A DNA stretch of 64,000 nucleotides from Lytechinus variegatus (GCF_018143015.1 NC_054746.1:39682687-39746686), one strand, 5' to 3'. Counted from the stretch's first letter, positions 46,138 to 61,400 are shown. Made by a program: numbers and translations. Notes: generated by a model not told the origin, from the letters alone.

Positions 46138-48128
46138 GGTGATCCCCGTTAGTAGAGAGAATAAGAGGCGCCTGGCGACTCGCAAGATTCCGACCAAGTC
46201 TTGGGACTCTTTTTTTAGCGCGTTAAATATATATCCGATCTATGGTCCCATAAAGAGTGTTCACGGTTTGTAAGCATAATGACAGCATGAAACTTCCTTA
46301 AGCTCTTAAGAAAGTTTATATAGGCTGAATGAACAATCAATATGCTGACGACTGTCAAGGACCATCTGTGGTAAATAGGGATGCTGCTTACATTTTCCCG
46401 TAGGCTATAGGCCTACGGTAATATATAAGAATTGTTCTATAGTCAAAATATGATATTAATACTTTTCTTGTGAAATATAATCAACGGAAGTGTTTTATTC
46501 ATCCCTGAATCAAAGTGAAAATTCTTATTTTATTCACAGCTTCACGACCCTTTCAAACGTTGATTTAACATTTCCTATTGTTTGTATGTTTTATCGAAAT
46601 AAACTAGCATATATTATATAAGATTGGAATGATTCAAAACTAAAGTACAAAATTATGATTACATAAAAAGTCCCAGGGCTGGCAGAAGGGCGCACACAAT
46701 AAACCCCATCTATAACCTAATATCAACTTATTTCAGGCCAAACCTAAATGAATAAAGTGATGAAATGGAACATGCATAGTAAATTTGTTCTGAAATAAGT
46801 TGATATTTCATAGGTTAGATGGAATTAATATAGTGTGCGCCTGTTTCTGCCAGCCGTGCGACGATAATAATGAAAAATGAAAGGCCATATAAAATGTCAA
46901 AAGTATATTATTGAAATTTTATCTGCCTTTATTCTTTAATTAGGATTTTAAAAAGTGACATAATTTAGCAATTTTGTTTGTAGAGCTCAATCACCCGGAA
47001 TGGCGCCGATACCAATTGATCAATGTACAAAACTATAATTGTAACAGGGCCTATACAGTCATGTTAGTTATACTTTAAAGAGTTCAGTACCATTTGCGAC
47101 ATTCAAATCAGCAAGTTTGGAAATTGTGTTTGTTCATGAATGGTGATGTTTTGAATGGTATTCGTATAACGAAATGACATTTCTATACCAAGCACGAAAA
47201 GAAATGCGAAAAGATCGCTTGATTTACATTTGGATATTTTATTTCATTCTTTTTGGAATAATTTAAGAGTGAAAAGACACAGTAATGCAATCTAGCTTAT
47301 GAGTAAAACTTGGGGTGGAGACAAGAAGAAGAAAAATGGAAATGATTGCGGTAGATTTACCAAAGAGGAACCATAACAACGTAAACAGTATACTGTTATA
47401 AAAACAACAGAAATGTAAACAAAACATTCAAACAAATAATTAGTTTTCACGATTTAAAGAATTGGTCACAGTGATTTGCGATTACGTCACAACTCTGAAT
47501 ATTGCCTTGCTTATATACCTTACAATGTCTTCATCAACAGTGAGCTCATAATCGCTTTATATAAGATCAGGGGCTTAAACAGTCATTAGATTCGACGAAG
47601 TGACAAAAATCCTTCAAAATTACCCGATTGATGACGTCACATGCGACAGACAGACATATCTTCTTATATATATATATAAGAATGTTCAATCTCATAATCA
47701 TTACCTATTAAAAATGGTCGAGTGAAAATGCAACAAACAACATTTATTTTAATGGGGAAATTGTGTCGATGTATTGTCTATTATAGGACTGATCTTATAC
47801 TACCTAATATAGGACCTTTATATACAGAGATAAAAACGTGACACTTTTGAGGTGCTTTTTTAATACGGACACTAACCTATATCCCTATTTTATACTTCAA
47901 CCATGCTTCAACAAAGTAATTATCATCGATCGTCGATCACTGCAGCCATCTGTCATGTTTGTATTGGAGTGGACATATACAATTCACATTCAAAGGTGTT
48001 TTGGGTGAATCTAATTAGCCCGACTTTATTTGTATCGGTATTTGGAGTAAGCTATTAATTTGCGATCGACCTGTGCATGATCAAAGAAAACAAGATAATC
48101 AGCTTCGATTGAAACAAGATATATATAA
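46138..48128. other. Intergenic region, no gene recognised, one MITE
   Basis: AT-rich sequence with a TA microsatellite near 47671. The only clear structure is the foldback element at 46677-46856. No exon chain was found on either strand. Confidence 0.5.
46677..46856. mobile_element. 180-bp foldback MITE
   Basis: GGCTGGCAGAAGGGCGCACAC at the left pairs with GTGTGCGCCTGTTTCTGCCAGCC at the right (a few changes). Arms of about 65 bases also contain AATATCAACTTATTT and AAATAAGTTGATATT. Confidence 0.85.
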
Positions 48129-48139
48129 TGCATGAGAAT

Positions 48140-48937
48140 CGGGGCAGTGGAACCGGGCACTCCCCCCCCAAAAAAAAAATGAATAAATAAATCCCCGTAT
48201 ATAGTGAAAAAGCCCCTTTTTCAAAATGGAAAATGATTTTTTTTTTCAAAATGAAATATCCTTTTTAAAGTAAATCATGATGTATTTTAGGTTTAAAAAA
48301 ATCACAATTTTTTCGGCTTGCGCTTCGCGCTCGCATCAATCATCGTTTATTAAGGTACTCATTCTGCTCCTGGTTATGAAATGTGTTTAGAATGTCCAGT
48401 TTTCGGGTTAGAATATCACACATTTTCAGCTAGCGCTTCGCACTCCCATTATTCGCTTGGTGAGATATTTTTCCTATTCATGAGTCACTAAATGCAGTTT
48501 TTCACAGGTTCTTTTTCTGGTCAGTACAAAAGATGATCGGAACTTTTACTTTTCGTGTCTGATTACATGAATGTCCATAGGTTTGAACTCATAATTCGCG
48601 CTCGCAACATCTCACAGGGATGCCCTTTAACAGTAATCACGCAATGCATTGACCAAAAGTGAGTTTTAGAACTTCATATTTGATTTTTGTTTCCAAACTG
48701 CTCGCTCGCGGAAATATGAAACCGAAATTTATATCTCATCAATCAGAAATCACTTAAAGAAAACCTTTGCTCAATTTAATTACATGTACTACAAAACACA
48801 CAGATGATAATCTAATGGTGAAAATATGCTTTTGCACCAAAATGCCCATTTTGACATAATATAAGTGCGCCCTTTTTTTTCTTTGCTCCCCCCCCCCAAA
48901 AAAAAAAAACAACAACGGAGGTACGTTCCGCCAACCC
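48140..48937. mobile_element. 0.8-kb insertion with 11-bp target-site duplication and CGCTTCGCGCTCGC repeats
   Basis: The direct repeat TGCATGAGAAT flanks it exactly (48129-48139 and 48938-48948). Inside, degenerate units with GCGCTTCGCGCTCGC (about 48315), GCGCTTCGCACTCCC (48433), TTCGCGCTCGC (48595) and TGCTCGCTCGCGG (48700) recur about every 105-160 bases. Poly-C/A tracts sit near both ends. An 11-bp duplication suits a retroposed or hAT-like insertion; there are no clear TIRs. Family not identified. Confidence 0.7.
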
Positions 48938-48948
48938 TGCATGAGAAT

Positions 48949-51900
48949 TTATGCCAAATAAAATTTGTAGTATTTCAGACAAAAATTTGTGGTATTTCAG
49001 ACAATGAAACTGATATTGAGAATATACTTACGCAGCATGGCTGATAGTTTGCTTTATATTATGAAACGAAAATTACGCAGATTTGCTTCTAATTTTGCAT
49101 CATGGAGTAGGCCCAATCATGATTGTGAAACAACATTCAATACCCACTATGCACCTACATGTACATGGACTTAATTATCTGCAGTCCAATTGCATTTTAA
49201 TTGCACCATTACCTGTCCCCATTAATCAACATCTTTTTTTTTTTTTAAAGAACACTGCAGCAGTGATAAATAATGCACCAATTTTAATTCGAACATGTCG
49301 AATGGGGCTGACTATCGGCTTATGGCATGCATGTGTATAACAAGTGAATTTTCCTTGAGAGCGTGTGTAGATCCATGTTGAGAGCAATTCTAGTTTATAT
49401 TTCTGTATCCTTTTCCAATTATTGTGTTTTTTGTGTAACTCTAGGTCTGGCCATCCCTTATGCCATCACAGATGATAAAATCGATACTGTTCGTGTTCTT
49501 ATCTGCGATCAATAACGATCGCTAGATTGTCGTGAACTATAATACCTCGGATTCGCGTGGGTTCGTCTTATCTCGATGAAGAACGCGTCAGACCCGCCTT
49601 GCCCTCAGGGCTTGATTTCAATGAATGTTTTGATGCCATCTTGGGGGTATGTATCGTTTCTGTCAGAAAAAAAAAGAATATGTATATCGATGCCCTTTAA
49701 ATTTTTTAAAAACACGTGGTCATGCCTTCTTGGGGAGAGGGAGAGAATGATAGAGAGAGGGAGAGGGGGGAGAAGAGGGAGAGTGGGGATGTAGGTGTGT
49801 GTTTGGGTGTGTTTGTGTGGATGGGTGTGTGTTGATTTCTGTTTTCCTGCAAATCATTATATAGCCATTTAATATTAATTATTATCAAAATACATAGAGG
49901 GTTGGGGACTTTTTTTCAGATATAAAAGTATAATTTTATGGAGTTTCATTCCGTCCTTATTTGCTTCAGTTCTTGGTAAATATAAAATTATATGTACCTT
50001 TTTTGCATATCCTTGTTGATATGAAATGAAGATTTGTACTTTGTATTTGTTTGTATTTACCTGCATTTTATGTAATTCATTTGAATGAAATCCTAATAAA
50101 AACATATCATGTTAATATCTAAACACTCTTCAAAAAGTTAGGCAGCATACTGTCCACACAACAATTGGTTAAAACTATTTCTGGGTAGTTTTAAACTAAT
50201 AATGTGTGCTTTGGGTGAAAACTAAAAAGTATTGGTTGAAAACTACCGAGATGTGTGTATTTTTTAACCAATTCTTGTGTGGACAGTATATGTTGCCCAA
50301 CATTTTAAGAGTGTATTACGGAATTGGATGTTTGTGATAAAAATTATGAAATTTTTGCTCCCCCTTTCGCTTTCTTGCAACTTTTTACAAATTTTGCCCG
50401 ATAGGCCATATCCCATACCTGGTCCTCTCAAAATTGTTGGCTCAGAACGCAGCTGATATAGTCAGATTTGATATAAGGTAAACATTCTCCCTTGAATTCA
50501 TAATCAAATCAGCTTGTCTTTTCATCAACGTTGCCCTATAGCCATGTTATTCTGAATGAAGTGAAATTAATTTAACTCTTTACCTTAAGTTTGTCATCAT
50601 AATAAATAGAAACACAAAATGGTTATCTCTGAACTAACAGTCTCTTATATTTCTTATATAATTTCAAAGTTATAATGTGCATCCGTTCGAAATGAAATCA
50701 TTTTGAAATGTGACATTTTGTTCGTGGGGGGGGGTCACCAATTACTCAAAACTTTGTTCCTATAACACTTTGAAGAAAATCTAACTTTTCTAGACGATGG
50801 ATTTATAACACTGCAGGTGTGGAGGGTCACAGATAAAAGAAGACGAAGGGTACTTATACTTAGATTCTGTATTGTAAAGGAGAAGAAAGAGTAAAAGACT
50901 TTTACATGTGTTGGGGTTGTTTGCATATCAATAATAAATGAATATCGACAGGTAAAGCTAGTGTGCAACAAAATCGGTGTTGCAACTTTACATGCAATCC
51001 GCTCTCACTGAGCGAAACATGCACAGACACTCAGCAACTCATTTACAGTTTTAATCTATAGGTATTAATTTGTTTTTATTTGTTTAGTATGATTTCATAA
51101 ATATTATGTTTTTTGTTTGTATCATGTATTTCATTGATTTGATTCAGATAATAATTTTGTTAGCACAATTATTTTGTCTCGGCATCAATCAATGTCCCTT
51201 TCTCTAACCGTTTATAACGCCCCCATGCGGTGAGACAGGAAGTTCCCAAGTTTCTCAAAGATTCGAAGGTCTCTAGCTCCAAAGCTATTGTGAATCGGGT
51301 TGTGAATCCCCTAGTGATATGAACGATTTATAAATTTATAAATATTTAAATCATTAATTTATTTATTGATGGGGGGGGGGTAATCGTGCAGGACCGAGCA
51401 GTATACTGACGTAGTAAACATCCTAATCTATCAAAGACGGTGTCATGATATTTTGACTGGGGTGGGGGCGTAATGATTAATGATGGCAAAATTTTCTCCA
51501 TATGAGTAACTTTCGTTTGTTCTTTAAAAAAAATGTCTTTCCTATTTTTGATCATTTTCTCCTAGTTTTATTTCACTAGGCTTGCATCATCACAGTGTTT
51601 TGAAACACAAAAACAGGTAGGTCTAGGGGTCTATTCTCATATAGCAACCTCATCGGACTTCAAGGAAAACATTCAGATGGTAGTTTTTTTTTATTTTTTA
51701 CATCGATGACTTACTGAAAAATAGGTTTGTGTGTGGGGGGGTGGGTGGGCTGAAATCGCCCCCATCGCCCTCATGATGAAGCTTGGATCTCGGACAACAT
51801 CGCAGTCATTTGCACTTACGATACTGCCCTTTGATTTTAGCCGACTTGAGGTGACACCAGTGCACCCCAAACCCTTCTGTTATGGGAACAAGTGGAAAGA

Positions 51901-52467
51901 CGACCAATCGCAGCGAGCGATCAACGCTACGTCACTACCGTACTACTTTAGCCAGCTTGTACGCGTACGTACAATACGACGCGACGTGACGATTCGATAT
52001 CGATCAGCTGATAGGTTGATCATTTGGAGAAGCACCAGCATCGCAATAGTACGTCGCTCTAAGAATATGAGTGACTTGGATATTTCATGGAATATTTCAA
52101 AGTTAAATTACGGTAAATAGATCCGAGACACGCAAGGCCGAGGTAGTTCGAGCTAGCTGACAACACAAAAATTACGGCCATCAATTCAGGGACTGATTCC
52201 AAATTTAACTTTCGACAAAACCAGAGTGCATTCTATTCCAATTTTCTATCTATCGTCGAGAAGTCCAGCTCCAAAAAGTTTATGTCAGAGATCGAGGACG
52301 CCTAACATTGATTTATAAAAGTTGTTTTCATTAATGTTTGGATTACAAAGAAGACACTTCTCATTCCACATGTCGAAGTCTCGATGGTGCTAGCTGGTTT
52401 TTCAAAGGAATACCGGGACGTTGGCTCTTTACACGACCAAGTAGGACAGAACGAGGAAGGTGCCGCA
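48949..52467. other. Intergenic region and RHOU-like 5' flank
   Basis: No gene is seen. A GA/GT-rich simple tract (about 49730-49835), poly-G tracts (50726, 51371) and a MITE (50124-50313) are present. From about 51,780 the sequence becomes GC-richer, with CpGs and several open stretches (such as 51731-52120) without recognisable protein. This suits a promoter and 5' UTR for the Rho gene. Confidence 0.45.
50124..50313. mobile_element. 190-bp MITE with CACTCTT ends
   Basis: The left CACTCTTCAAAAAGTT and reverse-complemented right CACTCTTAAAATGTTGGG, followed by ATACTGTCCACACAA on both sides, are inverted repeats. The right end is followed by TA. The CACTCT start and TA flank recall the ends of the 10.1-kb unit. 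Confidence 0.8.
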
Positions 52468-55400
52468 ATGCCACCGAATGTTCAACCCAGAGCTTCGGCT
52501 ACACACCCACCGAGCACACCGAGTAGTTTAGTACTGCGGGCCGATTCGGATGAAGATCTTATTCAGTGTGATACCAAACTCAAATGTGTTCTTGTTGGGG
52601 ATGGGGCAGTTGGAAAGACAAGTCTTGTTGTGAGCTACACAACAAATGGGTATCCAGTACAGTATGTTCCTACAGCATTTGATAACTATTCAGGTAATTC
52701 ATCAATCCATCATCAGTACTTGAGATGGCATTTGCACTTTGCAGCCATTATTCCATGCTGGAGTGGAAATGTAGAATGGAAATTGGAGAATCCATTTCAA
52801 TTCTATATTATCTATGAAAATGGTCATCACCTGGGGTGGGGGCAGTCAAATATTGCTGTAATGTTACACATGCGTGACCAAAAATAAGACTTTTTTAAAG
52901 ACTGTTCAATGGTCAATCATGGGGTAAAACTTTTTTTTCAAAAGCTTATTTTTATGACTTGCCATAGTGTTTAGCACTTTCTTGGGTATGTTTTTTCCTC
53001 AAGCTTTTTCTCAGGGGATTTTTCCTAGTTTCTGAGAAGTGTTCGGGCCTGAGGCAAAACTTGTTAAGGGGTTATTCTGCACACAGAGAAAAACTGGTTT
53101 ATGGGGTGTTTGGAAATATTTTGGTGTACATTTCATTGCCCCCCCCCCCCCCCCCCCGGGTCAGCATCTCTAACTTTCAATCACATGTCTTTATGCTAGT
53201 ATACTACATATAAGTCAGCTCAGAGGATCATACTTGTACATGTAGTCAGTACTAGTTCCCCATGATTATTATGGAAAAGTTAGTCTACTATGAGTTCATC
53301 TTTGTGGAGTGGTTCTGGCAGTTCTCAGAGTGCTACATGTATTAAACTTTGAAACTTGCAATATTCAATTATCCATGTAGATCCTATCTGTGTTGTCATT
53401 TTCAAAATTTCAAGTGAAGTGTAGGCCTATATTCTTAGTGAGACACTAAGAATATAGATGAGTATAGATTCATGGCAGTACAATACTTAAATGCACAAAT
53501 TTAATTCTCAGTTTCATGTTTAATAGATAAAATTGCATTGAATTTGAATGTTTTGTTTTACTCTGTATCTAATCTTTTGTTGGGGTTTTAGAAATAAGTT
53601 AATGTTCACATGAAGTAAGTTATTAAGTCATGTTTGTGAATATGGCCCTTGCAAAAACTGGTAACCAAGGAAGCATATTAAATTACGAGTGGCAACACTT
53701 ACCTGTATGACTGTACAATAGAACAATGAAGATCAGCAATATAGGCAGATGGCAAGCAGACTAAGCAATCGAACATATCCTTTGTGCCCACTATTGATTT
53801 CTTTAAATCCTCTTTTTTGGTGTTGGGACATGCAGTATGGTTGTGCCATATGGTCTCATATGTAGTCTCATCACTCTCATGTATGTACAACCAGTATCTA
53901 CATGTATCATGGAATTAAGAAGAGCTGCTGAAATAACAATGCAGCATTACCATTGTCTCATCTGTTTGTCAAATTTTCAATGATTGTTCAGTTTCAATTT
54001 GGAATTGAAATTTCACATTTTCAAATCCCCACCTTTCCTCTTTTTAAAGTGGAAAAGTTAGAGAATCCATGATAATCTTATATATCAATTTTAAACAACA
54101 TTAATGTTACTCTGAATCTTAAAGAAAGATGGAGGTCTATTCAAAATAATTCAATTGAAACATGGGTATTTGTGTGCCTGTAAATGTAGGTGTGGGAACC
54201 TTTCAAGGTAGAGCATGATTCACTCTTCTATAGACTAGAACACTAAGATGCTTAAATGGCATCATTGTATTATAAGAAAAGGGGAGTCTCCTTTGGGGTT
54301 CTTTTGTTAGGACCAGGCTTTACAATATGAGTGTAGTGAATGACTCTAAACCCTTCCGGTTATGTTTTGTTGACTGTCACAGTGAGCCTGTGTGTGTGTT
54401 GAGAAAAGTCTTTGCCCCTTCACTGTTATACTGAAGAGAGGGCAATGAACTGAAGGAGCATTAACAGAAATAAGAGTAATAATCCTCGTCTTTTCCATTG
54501 TTGTTGCTAATCTTCCTATCTCCAAAAAAGCACTGCTCTGTACATTCAATTGATTTCTCCTTTTCCTTTTTTTTCAGTTGTCATAAGAGTTGATGAAAAA
54601 CCAATCAAACTTCAAATATGTGATACTGCTGGGCAGGTAAGTCAATCATATTTATAAGAAAAAGTAAAAGTAAATTCAGTTTAATATTTCATATTTTATG
54701 AAATAGTTTTCTTCTTTCTAAAAACATTTTAAATCCATGTAATATCAACATCTATTTCAAAGTGTATAAAAAACCCCAGCTTTTTCATATCTTTATGGTC
54801 TGGATTTTGCCCATAATATATGACTTACAATAAGGTTTATACAGAGTTAATTGGATATATGTACCATGTAGGCCCTTCGTGTATTTACTTTGAATGAATC
54901 ATCAACGGGCTAAGACCACTCATTGCTACACAAGTGTGAGATTCACATTGTGCAATACTGCATTTTACAATTACATCATGCCTATTACATACATGTACTT
55001 GTACAACTGTACCACATACATAATGTTAAATTGAAACAAATGAAATAATTTTAAAAGATTAGAAAGAAATATTAAAAAAAACTATTGTGAGGGGTTTAAA
55101 AAAAGAACAAATATACATGTACAACTGTGTAATTATACAGTTAGTTAGCAATTAACTTGCCTCCAGTTTGTGCTGTTTTGCCTACATGTAAAAGCAAAAC
55201 AATGTTGTCCCTACACATACATGTACATCGGGACCAGTAGTGCCAAATTCTCTTGGTTCTTTTATCTGGAAAATTTTGTACATTTACCTTGTAGGAAGGA
55301 GACTTACGATAAATGTGGACAAAGAAAAACGTTGCAGATTCTCTGTATATCTTTCGCTTTATATTCTTTGCTTGACTGGATCTTTAGTGTTCAAGTTTAG

Positions 55401-58400
55401 CCAAATAAATAGACCCAACAGTGGTGGCCTAATCAGATCATGGCGCCATGGCTTCAATACCCTGCTGTGTGCAAAACTCTATACCGCCCATGTTTAGACA
55501 AGTTTTTGTTAGCCTTAGCTCATGCTGCTGAGTTTGTAAGCGTGAAGAAGTTGGCATGGCACGATACAAGTACAAAGACTGGAATAATATCTCACATGTA
55601 TTGTGCCCAAACCCAGGTGAAATATTGGGTGCCACCATGGCAGAATGAAGGTGAAATGTTTGCCCAGTCATTCAGGAGCTTGTGAAATGTTTTGACTGTA
55701 CGGTTCCTGTTTTGGTTGCAATGGTGTTTGGAAAATCCTTGGACTAGGAAGTGTAATGTTTCATTGCTCTATGTGATAGGAATGTTCAGCGATGGAATGT
55801 TTTCAATCATGTACAAATATTGAACAATGAAGGTGCACGCTTTGAACCTCCCACACTTTTGAGAAGAAAATGTAATAAGAATAAAATGGGTAGGTCTACA
55901 CCTACACAATACAACATGCTGACCAGTTCAACATTACAGTTGGGTGTTCTAATCACACATTTCTGAATAATATTTTCATTAAAAACACAAGCTTTTATGT
56001 AACCTATTCAGTTCAGAATACAAATGTAAATGAAACTTGTTGGTCTCAAACGATGGTTTATAGATGTGTTCACCTCCCTGGTTGAGTCCCTGACTGAACA
56101 AGAAAATCAGATATCTTTACAGAATCCACTGAAGTGAGAAAAATAAATACCTTAGCTAGGATTTAGACATTTGTTGGCCACAACAAGAATAAGTATTGAA
56201 AACCCTTCCTACCATCAATTATATGATTACACTGTAGGCCTAATAAAATTGCAATAGATTGAGTTTTCACTCTTTCTCAGAACAAGAAAACTGGCCTCTC
56301 TTTCAAAGAGCAATTTGCAAGTCAGTTAAATCTTGTCTATGATACTGCATTCTCACACTGTATGGGACACAATACTACATGTACACCATAAATGAGCATA
56401 CACCAAATTCTAATGCAAACTTATACTGCAAATTATAGTTGTCTCCAGAATTTCCTGAATACTACAAAATAATATAAATGTATATGCTTATTTTTGTGCT
56501 CATGCATAAATTCCATATGTTTTATGAATGATCCAAGTATTTTTAATGCAATTGAGGTGAATAGCGAGAATACTGAATGTGTACAGTATGGCAAGAATTT
56601 AATGCCTGGGGTGTCACGTTACCACTATAAAAAAAATTGAAGTATTGTGAAGTGAATATAATTTGATATGTTTGATTGCCTGCAGGTTATTCCAATCATT
56701 CCATTTAAATCATAAAATAAAAACAACTCATCAATTGGACTTGGAATTACAGAAAGATGAATCATGAAACCACAGCGCAGAGACATGCTGCACAAATCAT
56801 GCAGAAACAGCGCATTGAGCCCAGACTGAGATTTTCAAGTTTGGGTGATACATGTAGATCGTGGTTGGAACATTATCTTTGAATTATTCCCAAGTATTTC
56901 TGGGGAGGGAATTCCATCTCTTTTGTAAATCTTTACAGTGTTTATTTAAGACTAAACTAATCCATTCACTAAACTTCCCAGGCCCATTCATCATTTAGTA
57001 TATTCCCCTCCTTCTATTCATGGGCATGATTATTTATAGTTAATGAGATGCAAACTCAATACACCTTACATACCTCCCTAGAGAGTGCATTTTATTTTGC
57101 ACAATGGCAATATCCTTTGAACAAATTCAAGGGGTGTACATGTCAGCCCCCTAGCCCTCAAAGGGCTGGAGTTTATTGTATTGAGAAAGAGAGAAACAGG
57201 TTATGAACCCTGGAATCCTACACCATACTTTCCCAGTACCCATGCCCTACTGAGCTGAGTAAGGTACCATGACCATGTCTGGATACTGGAATGACCAAGT
57301 TTTATATTACAACACTTGGGTTTCATAATTTAGGGGAAGCACTGACCTCTGTACTTGGTAATGGTACACATGCACACTAGCTGTAAGTCAGTGACATTGA
57401 CATGTGATTGATTTTCATTTGAATATAATTATTCTAAAGAATCGTTTATATTCATGAATCACAAATGCATATGTTATTCAATAGGATTCATATATAGCAA
57501 TCCTGAACACTATGCAATCATAAGGTTATGCAGGGTTCAGTAATATAATAGGGGAACACTTATCACCAATAATATTGGTTCCTGTTTTGTGGTTTAGGAT
57601 GCAATTTTGTGGTTTGCATCCTTTACCCCATGTACTGACAAGAGCAGCAAAGGTGGTGATGAATAGTTAACTACACTCCACCATGTAAAATGAAAACAAA
57701 TATTTGCAAGCCAAGTTGTAGAAGATGCCCTTTCACGTCCATTGTTCATAGAGTGTGGTACAAAGTATGGAATATAGAACACACAGACTGTGTAACCTTG
57801 ACTTGCGGTGGATCTGACAATATACATTGTATTCCTGAGCGGAAGTTATTCAAAATTTATTTGATATAATGAAAGAGAATGAAAGACAAGATATAAGAAC
57901 CAAGGAAAATCAGTGAATTGCATCTATAGGGCATACTTGCTTTTCATATTTTCATTTCAGGTACAGTATTAAACACATAAGTTGGACAAGGACTTCCAAA
58001 GTATATTTTATAGCTTATGATCAACCTATTTTAGGCTTAATGGGTAAACATGATAAGCATTTAATATGTACATACATGTATAAGGCTGTTTATATTCTTA
58101 CAAATAATGGTGTACAATGTACATGTACAGGAAGATCCCTTTTGATTTATATGTGTGAAAACATGTAGGCACTTGGAATGAGAGATCAGCAGTGTGAAGA
58201 TTCAAAATATGCACCAGAAAACTAGGTAATGTTATTTGTTAAGGCAACAAGTCCTGCAAACTTGATATTGAGTGCAGTGCTAAAATGTACTTTGCTCTGT
58301 CTTGGAAATCTATTGAACTACACCTATGCAAAAATTGGTAAACAGTACAAACTGAGACTACTTGTATACTCACCAACCTTTTTGTGCGCCATACCTGGCA

Positions 58401-61400
58401 AGAACTTAAGATTTTTTCATTCTTCTGCATGTTTCATTATGTACTCAAACTGAACCCTTGTTTGAATAGTCACTTTGATGCCAAATTGCTAATAATTTTT
58501 TTTCCTTTGTATACATGTCGGCTGATGAAAAAGTATTGGTGTTTGGCCCAAGAACTTTTATTAAAAAAAATAAGATCCTATCATCATTTTTGCATTATGT
58601 ACTAGCAAAGAAAAATAATGAACCGTAAAGTGTACTGTAAAGGAAATATCTCTAATATCATTGCACTCTTGTCTGGTCTAGGTATCCCAATATAAGAATT
58701 GATGTGGTATCCACACACCAGATCGTTCTAGATTGCATGGGGTTCTATATTGCATTGGCGATGGTGTTAGAGACTGATATAATGAAAGTGATTCACAATG
58801 ACCAAAGAAATTGATGTTGACATAAATGGTTGTGTCCTACATGTGCTTGCTTGAAGAACAAGTAGGTATATAAACGAAAGTGAGCAAGCAATTCTAGAAG
58901 TCTGCAATGGTTCTACACTTACCTAATTTTCTGGATTTGAGCTTGCAGCGCTGGCTGCATAGGATGTACATGTATTTTACTATCTTTTGAAATTTAATCA
59001 GATTTTATAGGCGATTTTTTGTTGTTGTTTTTTTTTACTTATTTGTGAAGGCACACAGTTAATTTCGTATGAATTTTTTTCACATCAATGAAATTGGTTT
59101 GATGTATGCCAGCAGCAAATTCATTAAAATAGTACAGTTTAAATCTCAAGGGAATTGGTAGCTAAAGATTATCTGTTTGCAATTAAACTAAAAGTGGTAT
59201 CTCCCATCATTGAATCTGTAAAAGTTATAGCCCTAAATTGATTCCTGCAAAATCAAATACCTACTTCTGACAGTGACAATACAGTAAGTTCCCGAGTTCA
59301 TGCCACCAAACATTAGTACTTTAAAAAACCACTTCAATTTGGAGCAATAGGATCTTACTATATAACTCAGTTAATGGTTAACCCAGTGTTAAGTGGATTT
59401 GTGATCTATGAAAGGGGGTAACCAGTGGATTGTTAGACAATATGACACATTCATTGGCTCAATCCATCAGAATATGCTTACTACACGTACTCACTGCTGG
59501 TTACAAACCATTTCTCCTATTAAAACACTTCCTATCTGCTCATACATTTATGCGTGGACTCTGTGACCACAATCCTTCCATAAAATATCCTGTTTTCAAC
59601 TCCTTCATCCTTCTTACACCCTTCCAGAAAAACATTCTAATCCTTCTATTTCAACAGACTCCTGTTGATGAATTTGTTAGAATTCGGGTACTTTTTGGAT
59701 TATCCACTCTGATTAATCCCATTTTATGTTCCCATCAACCATACAAAGTCTCAAGATACTCTCTCTCTGCATTATTTTTAGATTACGTACATGGTTGAGA
59801 AATTCATAATAACCTGTGTATCAGCTTCCGAGGAAAGTTATTTTGAAATATAATCAAGGTGATTGAATAAAAGATGTTAAGAAGAAAATGAAAAATGAAA
59901 AATCTTTGGACCCAATTTCTTTGCCCAGTATGTCTTTTGAACTTGAAGACACATCAATTGGCTGTGTTGTACTACAAGTACATTGCATTGGTGGTGGAAG
60001 CCAAAAAAATGAAGGGGGGGTCCACCTTAAATTTTGGGATGGACACAGGTAAAAAATTTGACAAGCAAAAAAAAAAGGTTATCAACCAAAATTTTAGGGG
60101 GTCCACCTGAATTTAGGGAGGGACAGGACCTCCCCCCCACCGCCTATGGTACATTGTAATTGTGAGCACATTTTAATTTAACTTTGGTGTTAATAGGATA
60201 AACAATTAATAAGGGTTGCTTCCATGATTAGATTTCTATACCAGAATTTGAAAATAGCTCTTCAATTCAAGCATGCAGTATAGGGTTTTCAATATTATGC
60301 AGAACGTTCACCATTTCTAGCATTTAATGCAATTTGAGCACTTGAATAATCATATGAACATGTGTAGTGGGTGTGTAATTTTACAATGACAGATACACAT
60401 GTAATTGCCATCAATAAAACTTTATAATCTATCTGCATCATGGAATCAAAGGGTCATGTGTTTTATGTAATTATCATTGACAGGATGTCATAGGCATATA
60501 ATAAATTCATTCATACAATACATTCATCATCGCCAGGTATCGATCAAAATCAATTTGGAATGTAGCTTATTGATATTGGATTATATCCATTGAAGGTATA
60601 TAGTTGATATGTCCTTGGTTGGTTGAATTGAAGCATCAGGATGCATTGATCCTTGCCATGGTTATTGACTCTATCTCGGCATATTAGTGCAGATCCACTC
60701 CTACCTACATGTACATGTAGGTATATAATTGTAGTGTGTAGACAGTATTGTATTCTGACTTTTTAAAGATTATTCGAACCAAGGCTATTGAGGTCCAGTT
60801 TAACAATGAGCGTTTAAAATATACTAGAATATGGTACAAATGTCAGAACACCTCTCTGCACATTGTAATTCAAACCATACACATGTATAAGGCTACTGGT
60901 ATTTGATGGTAATGTAAATAGAGGAATATAGGTTAAGTTCCAGGTAACATGGTACAGCTGTCACATGTTTGTAATATGTCTGACAAGTCTTTATGTCATA
61001 TTCAAAATATCAGTATAGGTTGGGATAGGTGAGATTCAGCAGGGTTGTGTTGGACTCTTTTCAATGAATAGATGTCCTCAGCATGTTTTGCTCAGTTGCT
61101 GGGTTAGACATATGTATTACCATAGAGCTATGTAATAGCTCCATGGTATTACTGTATGTTTGTAAATCATACATGTAGATCATATGGATACAAACACTTA
61201 TAGTGGATATCCAATGCAGAAAAAATGTCTACATTGATGATTGCTGCAGAAATATTGTCTGCGTTGCTGATTCATTGACAAGCAGAACTGCAACATGTGC
61301 ACAATAGATCCATAGACACACATATTCATATGAACGAATATCAGTATTTAGATTTCAGGAAAAGATAAAACTTTGATTGAAAAGTGACAAATGATTTCAA

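Noticed and set aside
51731-52120. 129-codon open frame upstream of the Rho gene
   Set aside because: No domain is recognisable; more likely GC-rich 5' UTR or promoter sequence.
59430-59798. 122-codon open frame in intron 2 of the Rho gene
   Set aside because: No recognisable motif, no splice or start context, and it lies in a long AT-rich intron.
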